From NCBI GenBank assembly GCA_019096065.1, contig JAGUCH010000003.1, forward strand, positions 9,858,001 through 9,922,000: a DNA stretch of 64,000 nt. Direction: 5' to 3'. The DNA comes from Paracyclopina nana (Eukaryota; Arthropoda; Copepoda; Cyclopoida; Cyclopettidae). This document shows positions 25,903 through 37,735 of the stretch, in pieces (positions within the stretch are counted from its first letter, which is position 1; each line of letters opens with the position of its first letter). Both the position numbers and the translations under genes were made by a program. The notes beneath the pieces were generated by a model that was not told the origin of the DNA, did no database searches, and saw nothing but the letters and a program-made list of their open reading frames with translations.

Positions 25903-25987
25903 ACCCATGGTGGATTCGAACCCATGAACCTCAGATTCCTCAGATTTTGAATCCAGTGCCTTGCCTCTAGACCACAGATGTCCCACT
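25903..25987 (-). tRNA. tRNA-Leu-like pseudogene or SINE head
   Basis: On the minus strand a perfect box B (GGTTCGAATCC, 25912-25922) and a box-A-like TGGTCTAGAGG (25964-25974) flank a loop TTCAAAA that would read anticodon CAA, with room for a long variable arm. The acceptor stem does not pair and there is no CCA, so this is a tRNA-derived relic, possibly the promoter of a SINE, rather than a working tRNA. Confidence 0.45.
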
Positions 25988-26095
25988 CTGATTTAGGCTT
26001 TTTTTTAGCTATAATATTGTGCAGAATATACTCTAGATGGAGCTAGCTTTAATTTTTAGAGTACTTGAAAATGTCTTTTAAGTCCATTTGTCACT

Positions 26096-26640
26096 GAATA
26101 GTTCTTGAACTATGAAAAAATAATCATTCTGGAAAATTTATTGACATGAACACTCCTGAATTGTAATTGAATATTCAAGTTTCATTCATTATTGAAAAGC
26201 TACTGAATATAAGCTCTTGCATAGTTCTTGAATTGTCAAGAAGCTTTTGTTGCTGAAAAGTTGCTGAAATGAACATTACTGAATAGTTCTGGAAAAATTA
26301 AGCTTAATTTCTTGTTGAAAAGTTGATGATTGAAAGTTCTTGAATAGTTCTTGAATTATCAAAAAGTATTCATTATTGAAAAGTTGTTGAATTTAACATT
26401 ACTGAATAGTTCTTGAATAGTCAAGAAGTATACATTGTTGAAAAGTTGCTGAAATCAAAGTTTCTGAATAGTTCTTGAATAGTCAAGACATATTCATTAT
26501 TGAAAAGTTACAGAGCTAAACCTATTGAATAGTTCCCAAGCAGTCAATAGCTTTTCACACTGAGAAGTTGTTGAAAAGTTACTGAGCTTAAAGTTCTTGA
26601 TTTGTTCCCGAGCACTCGAGTAGTTTTCATCAATGAAAAG
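26096..26640 (+). repeat. Degenerate tandem array, unit about 60 bp
   Basis: Eight or nine units built on TGAATAGTTCTTGAATAGTC, then a TTCATTATTGAAAAGTTGCTG half and a short variable tail. Units are clearly related but diverged. Confidence 0.65.
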
Positions 26641-26711
26641 CTCCCGAAAAGCTCATTTTGCCAATTCGGGAACTATTCAGGCCCGAATCGGTAACTAAAA
26701 TTCTGGTTGGG

Positions 26712-26890
26712 GTGAAGCTTTTGGCAAACAGACGAGACATTTTCATATATAAATCCTTAGGTGCTATTTTGGTTTACCTAAATCACTATCTAACGAGTCT
26801 CAGCTATTCTCTCACAATTTTCCTGTCAGTATTAAAGAGTGAAATTAAACAAAAAAAGTTAAATACTCGATCCACTCAATTAATCTGAGG
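26712..26890 (-). repeat. Family A MITE, larger part, split by the 1.2-kb element
   Basis: ACGAGACATTTTC and TAACGAGTCTCAGC remain. Its outer end (GTGGTGCTCATCTAAAC) lies at about 25472-25504, on the far side of the inserted element. Confidence 0.5.
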
Positions 26891-27533
26891 CGGCCAAGAA
26901 CTTACGAATTTGGACGCCTAGAATGTAACTTTTTTAGCTCTGTTCTGGATCCAAAGGGCTATCACGAATTGTGAATAGAAGGATGATAAAGTAGCATCAC
27001 AGCTCAAAAAAGGGTGTGGTAAATAGTTCAATAATGACACAGGTTAGTCTTGCAATTGGGAATTGATTTATAAATTCGCTCGATCAAACGTGACCGTGCA
27101 AATTGGCTTCGTAGAAGAAGAACTTATCCATCATTATTACACAAGTTCGAGTTAGAACATATGTTGCCATGGCCAATCACTTCAATCCAATAACGCTGCA
27201 CACCCCATTCGTGACGTTCATCAAACTGACCATCATAATTATCCTAGCTTGGCTGCCATTACGTAATAAATGGCCTCATTATATCAGCATCAGTTTCAGT
27301 TGTAATTGCTGACATCACACAATTACATTTTAGTAGCCAAAACAGCCATTTTCCTACAATTTTTGCGTAAATGCAGGAAAATGTTGACGTAAACAAACAT
27401 TTTTCTTTATTGTAGAAATTCAGTTTGGGAGACTGAAAATATTATTGAAACATCACAATCGAGTCTCATCTCAGAGTCATTTGACGAAAATCCAACATTT
27501 TGTCAAAAAATAGATTATTACCGACAAGTCTAA

Positions 27534-27755
27534 GGGCCTGTTCACCTGCTTATTATAGCCATTTTTTTGGCAAAATATTGGAGAGAAATACTGAGAAACT
27601 GAGAATTTTTATTTTGGTGCAGGATGGCTTTTGGTACCAATAGATCGATTCCGAAGTCAAAATCTGAAAAATGATTTTACAAATACCAGATATTTGCAAA
27701 TATCAGCATAATATCGCTTGTTATTTTGCTAATAATGTTGCAGGTGAACAGGGCC
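27534..27755 (+). mobile_element. Harbinger-type MITE, copy 4, inside a family A copy
   Basis: TAA flanks and the same termini. It interrupts the family A copy that starts near 27373. Confidence 0.8.
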
Positions 27756-27801
27756 TAAAAATGTCGTCCAAACACTTGATTCTAGGTATTTTGACGATGT
27801 A

Positions 27802-27946
27802 GGCTCATTATCTTCCGCGTCTTTGATCGTAGCATGGTTGCGGTTGTTATCAGTTCTTATTTACTGACGAGGTTGCGATGTCAGTAAATAAGAAGCGATA
27901 ACAACCGTAACCAAGCCACGATCAAAGACGCGGAAGATAATGAGCC
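27802..27946. mobile_element. Near-perfect 145-bp hairpin (foldback MITE)
   Basis: Two 67-nt arms with five mismatches around an 11-nt loop, flanked by GTA on both sides. It lies in the same family A copy as the Harbinger MITE at 27534. Arm identity of about 93% suggests a young insertion. Confidence 0.75.
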
Positions 27947-28629
27947 GTAGTAGATGAACATAAAACTGAAAAAAGTTGAAGACTCGACAAAAATGAAAAT
28001 GTATTGAAAATACTTTTATTTTCAATTTTGACTGTGTAGTAGATGGACATCACATTAGGCTCATTAGATTCCAAGGTGTGAGTTGAGCCAATTTCTCTCC
28101 AAATTGTGTGGCTGCAAATGTATGACAATTGTCCTTCGTCACTGAAGTAGAATTGGGTATTTGCTGAAATGTTCTTCCTGAACAATGCTGGGACAACTCA
28201 GCAGGAGTGTTTGTTGTCTTCGACGAATTTAGGTCCCAACCCCATGTAGTGACTAGCATCGATCAGTCTTCCAGTTGCATTTGAAGCCACGTGGCACCGT
28301 GGGGGATCCACCTGGTAATTGGATCCTATGGAAAAGGCTAAACTGCGGAAATGCCTAATCAATGAGAGCCCTAGAGGCCTCAAAAGTGCAACTTGATCCC
28401 AGCCAATTAATTGCATATTTTCAACCCAGGAATCCTACTTTTTGAGATACTACTTTGAAAAATGTGTGGTGCTCTACTTTGCTGCCAAAAATGAGAAGCA
28501 ATCACCACATAAATCGATCTCATCAGTCAGTTTCGTCATAGGAGGTGGAGCTGGATTTTAGGTGCTGCTTCCACAATCCACCAAAATATAGTTATATGAG
28601 CTGCTGTGGACGACCTCTTCTACTACTGA

Positions 28630-28646
28630 GTGTGTGTGTGTGTGTG
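28630..28646. repeat. (GT)n microsatellite
   Basis: Uninterrupted GT run. Another short run lies at about 46300-46313. Confidence 0.7.
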
Positions 28647-29701
28647 GAAGAAGAAAAGTCACTTGGCAGGGCTTAAATTCATTTTGCGGTAGTTTAGACC
28701 CACCTCAGAGCAGGATGATGATGATGTTGATGAGGACAGAAGGCAAGCTGCCAAAACTCATTTTTGGCTCCTGACTATTTATAAAGAGCCTTTTGTAATA
28801 GCAGGCCACCAGCTCAAAAACTAGATTTCAAAACTAGGAGATGCTAAGCTTCAAAAAACACTTACCTAACTGCAAAAAAGGTAAGTTTTTTAGTTCCTAA
28901 AAAAACCAGCAAAAACAAGAGGGAAAAACACGTGGTAGTTGTTACGTAACTCTTGTTATGATTGTGAACGCTTGATCTTGGACGTGAGTTGCAAGTGCTT
29001 CAGTTTTGGAATAAGTGACATTTTGGCACACTACTCGGAATTGGCACGATTTTGCGAAACCAAACTTCTTCTTCTTCTCGTTCTTGAATACATTGACAAA
29101 TTGCCGAGCATTTCCGGTTCCATTTCTTGCTGTCAGCAAATGGCAACAGTAATATTTTGTCAGCTACGAATCTCATTGAAGAACTGGATTTTTTCCCAAA
29201 AACTGTGGTGTCTTGTGAACCGGCCAAACTTGCCTCATTTCCGTATTTTGGAGCACATCACGCTATTTTTGCTACCCATGACTAATAAGCATAAGTCTAT
29301 AATTTGGGGCAAGTGTAAAAATTCATTGTGTAATTTTAATGTCTCAATTCACGAGCAGCAAAAACCGACCTCTCATTTCATGGGCCTCAAATTGGCATTT
29401 GACGTAATTCGGGCTGATATTTGAGTATCTTGGATATTTTTCAGCATCCATAAGCGTTATTGCATTTCTGCTTACATGCAAGGGCATCATCATATCACGT
29501 GGCTGTTCAAAGAAATTTACGATGCCCAAATACTGGATCAGATTACCTTGGTGACATATATATATGCTACAATGACCATCGTAATGAAAATCTAGGGTAA
29601 ACTCGCCGTTATTACGCAACGGGAATTCGCCTTATCATGGATGTTATTCAAGCTAAATTGCAAAGCCATGAGGGAAAATGCCCTCTACTGAACTACTTTA
29701 T

Positions 29702-29993
29702 GTGGTGTTCATCTACAATGCAACTATTTTTACAAGCTGTAACCAACTTTTGCTTGCAAGCACTAAAACATGCGCCATTATTTGTAAAAACATTTAATTT
29801 ATATAGCCTAATTCGAGCTTTGTCGATGTTTCTTAGTTTTTGTTGATTAGCTCAATTTTGTGGCAAAATGTTGTATTTGACTCAAATGAGTTATGGATGA
29901 GACTCAATTGTCATCGCTCAATTTTGCGTTCAATCCATAAAACTGAAATTGGAACCAAAAGTGCGAAATATCTAATGACGATGTTCGACATAT
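29702..29993 (-). repeat. Family A MITE
   Basis: GTGTTCATCTACAATG terminus, GATGAGACTCAATTG, core 29928-29948 (spacer CCATAAA with one arm change). It runs into the foldback element at 29995. Confidence 0.65.
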
Positions 29994-29994
29994 G

Positions 29995-30378
29995 AGCTTG
30001 TTCTCATAAACATTTCTATAAGGTAAGCAAGGCACTTTGCGCCCTTATATCTCAGCATCTACTCGTCCGATTGGAACCAAATTTGGAGGAATTCATAAGG
30101 ACTTATTGAAGAATCTTCATGCCAATTTTCATCCGGATCGGAGGACGCTAAGGCCGCCTTACTGAAAGTGAGGCAAATCAGCTAAGCAAAGGAGAAAAAT
30201 CAGCCACCTCCTTTAAGACCTCCGATCTGGATGAAAATTGGTATGAAGATTCTTCAATACGCTCTTATGAATCCCTCCAAATTTGGTTCCAATCGGCTCA
30301 ATACTTACTGAGTTATGAGCTTCCAAAGTGCCTTGCTTTGCTTACCGCCTGCCTTACTGAGTTTTATGAGAACAAGCT
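29995..30378. mobile_element. Foldback MITE with about 150-bp arms
   Basis: The two halves are long imperfect inverted repeats. The outermost AGCTTGTTCTCATAAA is nearly perfect, then each arm carries GGTAAGCAA, a GGCACTTTG block and CGATTGGAACCAAATTTGG. It sits at the end of, and probably inside, a family A copy. The target duplication is unclear. Confidence 0.75.
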
Positions 30379-31359
30379 ATTGTTTGTTAAGAAAAGCGAT
30401 GGTGTAAGTTGTACTGCAACTTCTCTTGTTGTCAATTTCCACCGAAATCCCTTCTCTTGTTACTTCCACTAATTTCGCTCTTTCCAAAAGCTGGCAGAAG
30501 ATTGCCTTTTGACTCAATCCCACTCAGCTCTCATTGTTTGATATCCATTCGACATGTTTCTGAAAGTTGCAGATCGCATTGCAAATAGTTGTGTAATCGC
30601 AAATGATCATGGTGAAAACAATCTTCGAGCCCTAAAATTGAGTCCGTTGAACTTGAACCTTTTGGCCTCGACCTGTGCTTAATAATTAAGGCCACAATAA
30701 CTCACACAATAACAGCAGCTAGCTCCACTTAATTTTGGCTGCAACTCCGAAATGACCCTGCTTTGCATAATTACTCAATTCATACCCATTATATGTAGCT
30801 TCAAAGCTGCTGTTGATTGGGGGTCAACTGCTGGGGACATAAGAAGCCATTTCTCAAAAGATAATCAGCATAATAAATATTCATGTAGACTCTTGCGAAT
30901 TTCAGGCCACTGCTAAAGTATGTGGTGTACACAATACACATTTGCATTCCTCGTGGCATTTAAAGCTGGCAATTTATGAGCTTCATATGCAAAGATCAAT
31001 AGATAGCATGATCCTCGTCTACACTTCTTTTTGTTGCTTCCGACAAACACAGCCATTTATATTCGGGGTCAAGCTGGCTGCTTTATTACAAGCTTTATAT
31101 GGGGGGGAGTGTAAAGTGATTTCCAGCTATTTTGTTTCAATCAAGTCAGTTGCTGGCTGCTATAACTGCAAGTGCATCGGGCTCTACCCAATTGCAAAGA
31201 TTTTATTGGCTTTGTGCTCCAAGGCGTATAATTGGCAGTGATGCTTTGACGGCACTCTGATGGCTTCAAATTGATGAAGCTCACTCGCATGTCTCAATTT
31301 GGACACAATTATGCTAGGGATGGGTTTGGAATCACTATACATAATTCAAGCCGTACGAC

Positions 31360-31535
31360 GCAAACTTGACGTTAAAAGACTCTTCGCACTTTTGGTTCCA
31401 ATTTCAGTTTGGTGGACTGAGCACAAAATGGAGCGATCACAATCGAGTCTCACTTGCTAATCATTTGAGTCGCTCACAACATTTTGCCAAAATATTGTGC
31501 ATGTCGACAAAAGCTGAGAAACATCGACAAGGCTC
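31360..31535 (+). repeat. Family A MITE
   Basis: AACTTGACGTTAAAAG start, core 31402-31422 (spacer TTGGTGG), ATCGAGTCTCACTTGC, ACATCGACAAGG end. Confidence 0.7.
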
Positions 31536-32249
31536 AAAATAGGTAACAAGTTAATGAGGGTACTTGAGCTTCTGATTTATCTGCGATAATAACCCTAGAT
31601 CCAAAAAGCTCATTTGGATTAATTGCACATTGCTAAAAGCTGGTTGCCAATAAATTCCCTGCTCATTTTGACCCGCTTGGCCATGATTGTGATGCTGCTG
31701 ATGGCAGGATGCAAAATAGTAGTTCACAAGGTCGATCTCCTTTTTTTGAAAGGGTCATCATTTCACATTCTCTAGCACAACTATGGGGGTTGCTGCCGAT
31801 AACATCTCCATCATGTTGCCATCGTCATCCTTTTCACAGTCATTTCACTGCTACATACATTCATGCAAGGACACAACCAGCTCTCTCACTTGATTTCATT
31901 CAAGCACACATTCCAGGAAGTGGGGCCATAGCAGTGAAAATGCCAACCCATCCAAAAACTCGTGAATTCATAATGAGAATAGCAACAACTATACTTTCCC
32001 ATTGTGCCAATATTTTCATGCTGCAAACAATTGAAGGTCACTTTTATTTCACACTTTTTCTGTCTGTGAGCACTAATTCACTAAGCTAATGAGTTTGAAT
32101 TTTAGGCTGACCTTGCTGTGCCTCAGTTTTGTAAAGTGCAATACCATAAGATATTCAGATGACCCTCAAACCACATTATCCCATATGAAAAGTAGTGTAT
32201 GAGATAATAATGGCCATAAAAAGGCCCTGCTTATCAACTACAGGGTTTA

Positions 32250-32656
32250 TGTCCTGTTCATGTACACCCCAAACTCCTTAGGAAAATGCACGAAAAACAC
32301 CTCAAGGAAAGGAGAAAAATTGTCTTATGACAAGCGCCAGCTGATGCTAAAAAAATCAGATTGACTTTAAGCCAACTCGAATGTATACAAATCTAATTTT
32401 GGCTATTAAGTGCTCCAGATTTTAGTCGTTTTGGGTAAAATCAATGGTTAAATTTCATCTGTTCTCAAAGAAACGGGATGAAAGATAGTTTGTTTGGAAA
32501 TACGCCGAAAACCATGAGACAAAATAGCGAAAATTGCCTTAAAAACGGTGCTCGGCCCCAAACTGAACTCGTATAGTGGCAGTCAGCAGCAGATTCACTT
32601 TTCCTTAAGGCAATTTTTTCCATACCTTAAGGCATTCTTAATACATGAACAGGGCA
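32250..32656 (-). mobile_element. 400-bp MITE, family C, copy 2
   Basis: Opposite orientation to copy 1, flanked by TTA on both sides. The TWA duplication and the CCTGTTCA core of the terminus suggest the Harbinger group as well. Confidence 0.7.
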
Positions 32657-33424
32657 TTAATGTGGGACCTCTTCTGCTTTACACTTGCTCCCTGCTGGCT
32701 TGACAAATCCCCACAAGGCTCTGCAAAAACACAATTTAGCACCAACTTCTTTTTAAAGATACTGCAATACATAATGGCAAGCTCAATTAAGTCCTTTAAA
32801 GAAGGGATCATTCTACTGAACAATCAATATCAGTTTTCATCCTGATGAAACAGAGAACTTCCTCAATTGGATAACAGAGGGGCTTTTCATAGAAAAGCTA
32901 ATCTAGTGTTTTGTTGCTTGCCAGGATTATTCATACAGAGATAAGTGAGTCACTTTTTGTTCCTGGAATGTTGCAGCAGATATCCTAGGCAGGCTCAAAT
33001 GCCAATTGGATCAAGTTTTTGGGCACCATTCAATATGGAGGTGGGGTGGTCAGTGCACTTCTGCTACTTCTGCTTTAATGGGTAGACCAGAATACCACTA
33101 CTGGTATACTAGATGATTGTCAAAGCTCAGTTAGTTCCTTGAAGTTGTGCTGGTGTGATGATTGTGAGCAACAACAGAGCATGGGTCAATGAGCTTTGAA
33201 ATGTACTCATTGTGTGAGTGAAGTCAAGTCCCATGTCATCATGAAATCCACAACTCAATTTGACTTGGTCATTGACTTGTCCAAACACAGTGTGGAAGTT
33301 TTGAAGAAACAAGTCAATGCTGGCCAAGAACCACTGGGCAAAAGATTTGAAGCAGATCCATCATTAGCCTTAAGGTAACCCAAAGGCAAGATTGATTACT
33401 ACCCTACTATTTCGGTTCTTACAT

Positions 33425-33595
33425 CTATGAAAATCAAGGAAAATTTAGTACTTTTCAAGTCGTTATCAGTGTTGTGAACTGAATACAAATTGGACAGAAT
33501 ACAATCGAATCTCATTAAAAAGGTATTTGTTTTGATCACAACATTTTCCCCCAAAAAAATGTATCTTACGTCAAAAACCGAAAGATGTCTCGTCA
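33425..33595 (+). repeat. Family A MITE
   Basis: ATCAAGGAAAATTTAG, core 33464-33484 (spacer GTTGTGA), ATCGAATCTCATTAAAAAGG, ATGTATCTTACGTC. Confidence 0.7.
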
Positions 33596-34476
33596 ATGCT
33601 TCGCAATTTTTTAAGGGAGGAAATGCGTCGTAAATTTCAAGTAATTGAGCTCAAAAAGCTAATAATAAACCTGGCCTTCACGGATGCGCCTCATTTTTAA
33701 ACGATCTCGTTCTTGTAGCATAGAGCAGCTCACAATAATCGATCGAGATGGATCATGTGTCGAATTGTGGACATGGGGGCTTCTTAGTAAATCCATCTCA
33801 CAATGTACTACGTGTGTATACACAGGCTTTTCTGATGCCTTTTTGACCTGGCCAAACGGGACATTTCATTGATGAGCTTACAATCCACTTCCACAGCCTT
33901 AAGCACACATGAAGTTGTTTTTTCAGCAAAAACGGTTATGATAGGTACTCGACAGCTGTTAACTGGTTCAAATGTTGCCCATGCACACACCACAAAGTTC
34001 ACAGGACATGCAAAAGGCCCACGAGGCATGCATGCAAGATGCCATTTTACACTTATAGATAACTTCATAGAAGACAATTTAGCCTCGCGTCGTTTTTCAA
34101 AATTGGACCATTGAGCAATTTTCCACTGAATATCATTTATGAATTTGGGGGCTTTATCATGTGGAAACAAAACGCAGTAGTGGTAGCATGATTCTTGGTA
34201 AATAGGCTATACTATTTTGTTGGAGTAATATGCCATTTGGCAAGTGCCCAATGCACATGGATTTGATCCGGATCAAGAAATGCTTCTACTAGAGCAACTG
34301 AAAATTGCTTGTGATGCCAAACTTCATAATATGATGAGGCTGCAGATATGAGCGTGATGTGAGCTCCAGATATGAGCTCTCAAAAGAGCCATTGTTTCTT
34401 TGCAAAAAATGGACTGCCTTCAATTCAAGGAAATTTGCATGGAAAATTGGCCCCACTATTTTCAATGGCAATCTGA

Positions 34477-34655
34477 GTAAATCAAGGAAATTCTCAAATG
34501 AGGAAACATTTGCAGCTTTTCAGTTTTGAGGACTGAAAATAAATTTGGAAGAAGAAAATTGGGTCTCATTGATGGCTGATTTGTTTAGAATGTGTAAGAC
34601 TGCCAAAAAAAATTTTTATTATGCATCAGAAGCAAAAGTATCGACAATTAACACA
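34477..34655 (+). repeat. Family A MITE
   Basis: AATCAAGGAAATTCTC, core 34518-34538 (spacer TTTGAGG), TGGGTCTCATTGATGG, AAAGTATCGAC. Confidence 0.7.
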
Positions 34656-34879
34656 CTTTTGAAGTATTTTACACTTGAAATGTATTTACACTTGATGTTC
34701 AGCAGCTTCACAAATGTCCTGATGAAGTACAACTTTCAAGTTGAAAAAAAGAAGACATGTTGCACCAGCCCAACTTCCAACTAGTGAGCCTAAACTAACT
34801 TTTCTTCTGCCAAAGTTTTGGCACAGTCAGGTTGCATTCCAAAAGAGGCTAAACCAAGAGGACTCTTTTTTACACTTAT

Positions 34880-35060
34880 CTGAGCTAAAAAAAAAACAGT
34901 TTTCCAATATTTCCAAATGAGCATTTTTTGGTGTAATTGCTCATTTTTATCAAAATGCTCCCTAATGAGAATCTATTTCATCTTCAAAAATTTGCTGTCA
35001 GTCCTCAAAACTGAATATAAAGCCAGAAGTAATTATCGTCCAGATTGTATCCATGACAAT
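34880..35060 (-). repeat. Family A MITE
   Basis: TTTTTTGGTGTAATTG, CTAATGAGAATC, core 34996-35016 (spacer CCTCAAA), ATCGTCCAGATTGT. Confidence 0.65.
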
Positions 35061-36104
35061 TCGAAAAAGCAACCAAAATGAAACACACTGCTAATTAAAA
35101 ATCAACACCTAGCTTGGCTTAATGCTTGCTGCATTTGAATTGCTGCACAATGGAAATCCAAAAGACAAAGAAAGGCCACGATGGGCTGAACCATGACAGG
35201 AATTCATTGGCAAAACTACGCCATGTCTATACGTGATGTCAAGCCTAATTCTAATTAAAAAAAGATGTCTCTTCCCTTTGCATTGGTATTCGATTGTCAA
35301 TTAAAGCAGTTGTTTACCTTTGCTGCTGTATGTTAGTGGGACAACAAAAAAGATCCTTGGCCTGGGTTTTTCAGGGATGAGCTGGGAATTTATTACGTTT
35401 GCCTCCTCTTGACTCAAATTACCACGTTTTTGTGCCTAAGACTAAACAAATGGAGGGGACAACAAGCTATCCATCATATTCAGGACTTTTTAGAGGACTT
35501 TTTTTAGCTTATAGGCCAAATCATCATTATTACCATGGCTATTTTAGACAGTGCCAAAATTCCCTCCGTTTTTTTTATGTAGACAAACAAATAAGGCCTG
35601 TGACTCCAAATTGAAATCCTTTTTTATTGCATGGCGGCTTGGAAGAAGAAGAAGATGCCAATGTGAATCTCTTCCCTTGATGAAATATTTGCTTTGTCTT
35701 CTGCTTCAGTTAATTGGTTATGAAAATACTTGTGCGGGTAATTGAAGTGCAGTTTCATCGTCGTGATGGACAGGCCAGTGTAATTATTCAAAAAGGGCCC
35801 ATATCAAAGTTTGCACATGTTTGCTAAGAGAACAATGCACTTGTATTTTTTAAGACTCCTTTACACGCGCGCGCGCGCTAGCTCAGTTAGTACACGCCCT
35901 TCTTTATTGGAGCAAAACACAATACGTTACTGCTTTGGAGCAACTTATGCCTCTGATGATGATGACCCGCAGCTAAAAGCAGCTACAACTATGACAACAA
36001 TGCAAGCAAAAAAGCTGAGGTCCAATTTTTCTTTGTTACTGCTACTTGCATTACTTTGCATAAATGTATTTTTAGAAAATACTTCTGGCAGGAAATAACG
36101 ATGT

Positions 36105-36240
36105 AAGGCAATATTCCACTGTTGGGCTAGATTTCAGTTTTGGAAACAGAAAATAAACTTGAAAGAATTGCATCGAGTCTGATTCACACATGACTTGATT
36201 TGGATGCAAAAGTATGTATCTTACGTCAAATACATAAAGA
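36105..36240 (+). repeat. Family A MITE
   Basis: Core 36132-36152 (spacer TTTGGAA, one arm change), ATCGAGTCTGATTC, ATGTATCTTACGTC. Confidence 0.65.
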
Positions 36241-36265
36241 TCTGAAAAGTATTCCACTTGTGCGC

Positions 36266-36560
36266 AATTTCAGTTCTGAATTCTAATTTGAATGACATCA
36301 ATCGCGTGTCATTAGGGCGTTCTCATATTGCATTTTAGTTTAACCAAAACTGAAACTGGTTAGACCAAACTGACTTTTGTCCGGACAAAAGTCAGCATTC
36401 TTGTAGTGTTTAGTTTAACCAGAATCAGCGTGGTTTAACTAAAATCAGTTTTGGTTAGACCAAACTGCGATATGAGAACGCCCTATAATAAAGTTATTTG
36501 ATTTGAAATTGTCATTTAACCAAAAAAATGTATCTTACGTCAGAAGCAAAAGTATCGTGA
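36266..36560 (+). repeat. Family A MITE split by a 169-bp MITE
   Basis: ATTTCAGTTCTGAATTC remnant core, ATCGCGTGTCATT up to the insertion, then TTATTTGATTTG and AAAAAAATGTATCTTACGTC. Confidence 0.65.
36315..36483. mobile_element. 169-bp MITE with TA flanks, inside a family A copy
   Basis: Termini GGGCGTTCTCATATTGC (one mismatch between ends), flanked by TA on both sides as in Tc1/mariner-type insertions. A perfect 26-bp palindrome centred on TCCGGA lies at 36370-36395. Confidence 0.75.
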
Positions 36561-37735
36561 AAACACTCAAGATTTCTTACAATATGCACATAGTACATGA
36601 AAAGTGCCACTTTTACCATATTTCCCCATAAACTGGAAGAATAGGCCATTCAAGGATGCACACACTCCATGATTATGATGATGGTCTACAAAATGAAGAG
36701 GAAACCACATTACGGCGTTTTCGCATCATAACTCGAACAGTTGATTATGAGCATAATAGTGCTCTTGTTAAAGCACATTAAAGCAACCGAGCTGAAAAAA
36801 GATTGCACCCAAAGATATGCTGAATTGCTGCACGTCCACCACTCTGAAGAAGAAGAAAGATGTCTTCTGGCATCAAATTGGAAGCCTCTGCGTCTTCTTC
36901 TTCTCCATTCGAAAAGTATTCTGCTCAGGGTGTGACTTGATTAGATCCAATGAAAAAATAAGAGTGCACATGACCATTTTACATTATATAAGGGCGATCC
37001 CCACTTGATAATGACACTGCGCTGGGTTACCTTGAGTCCCATTTTTTTCTCTCCAGGCCTTTTTTCTCACATTTTAAAGGGGCCAGCAGGTTGAGTGTGC
37101 CATCCAAAATAGAGCCTGTTTTTAATATTATGGCCATCATGCAGCTCATATTTTCAGCTTGATTTGCAGCATGATCACAGCTATAATTTAGATTATCAGC
37201 TACTCAACTGTATTGTATGTAAAAACAAAGCGTTATTACATCACTCAGGACAGGACACTTCTTCACTCATCAATAAAATAGTGGTGGCAATGCATACTAA
37301 TGTAGCAGCCATATGACAGAATTTAGCAAGACACACACAAATAATGGCCATATGGCTACGAGACTCATTTGGAGTACGAAAAAGAGAGGTGAAAAATAAG
37401 CTGCGAAACGAACGTTCGGAATCACTTAGTTCATTCTACTATGTGAACTTAATTGCCGCTCTGCTAAGGATGTCATGTAGCGTAAATCAAAATTACTACT
37501 ACGCTCTGTAATTGCGACGTAAGTACTCACACTTTTCATGCCTGAGAAAACTGTACGAACTTTGGTTTTTACTGCAACAAATGGATACATGTCAGGTTTG
37601 GCTACTAATTGTATTTAGCTTTACTAAATTACATAAATATAGCCAAAATAAAAACTCTAATGCCCGAAACTTGCATGTGGCTGATGACCAGCTTAATGTA
37701 ATCCACAAATTAGAAAATACAGCAATGTACCTATA

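Larger units (their letters stand above)
25505..26711. mobile_element. 1.2-kb element with TIR CCCAACCAGAATTTT and an internal tandem array
   Basis: Both ends show CCCAACCAGAATTTT in inverted orientation, followed by related TCGGTTA/CCGGGA text. It holds a tRNA-Leu-like piece and a degenerate minisatellite. It splits a family A copy (25475-25504 and 26712-26890). No coding capacity is visible. Confidence 0.6.
27373..27960 (+). repeat. Family A MITE carrying two nested MITEs
   Basis: GAAAATGTTGACGTAAAC start, core 27418-27438 (spacer TTGGGAG), CGAGTCTCATCTC. It is broken by insertions at 27534-27755 and 27802-27946 and ends GTAGTAGATGAACAT. Confidence 0.7.

Noticed and set aside
28050-28416. 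Minus-strand frames with partly protein-like text (ASNATGRLIDASHYMGLG)
   Set aside because: Two competing frames, no convincing splice sites and no recognised family.
28939-29424. 161-aa plus-strand ORF and overlapping minus ORFs
   Set aside because: No domain, no splice signals, frames open on both strands with Cys/Leu-rich random-looking text.
33808-34170. 120-aa minus ORF and overlapping plus frame after a good acceptor at 33925
   Set aside because: Both strands are open and neither reads as a known family or joins another exon.
35872-35900. tRNA D-arm-like GCTAGCTCAGTTAGTA
   Set aside because: No box B, anticodon stem or acceptor pairing downstream; it follows a CG repeat.
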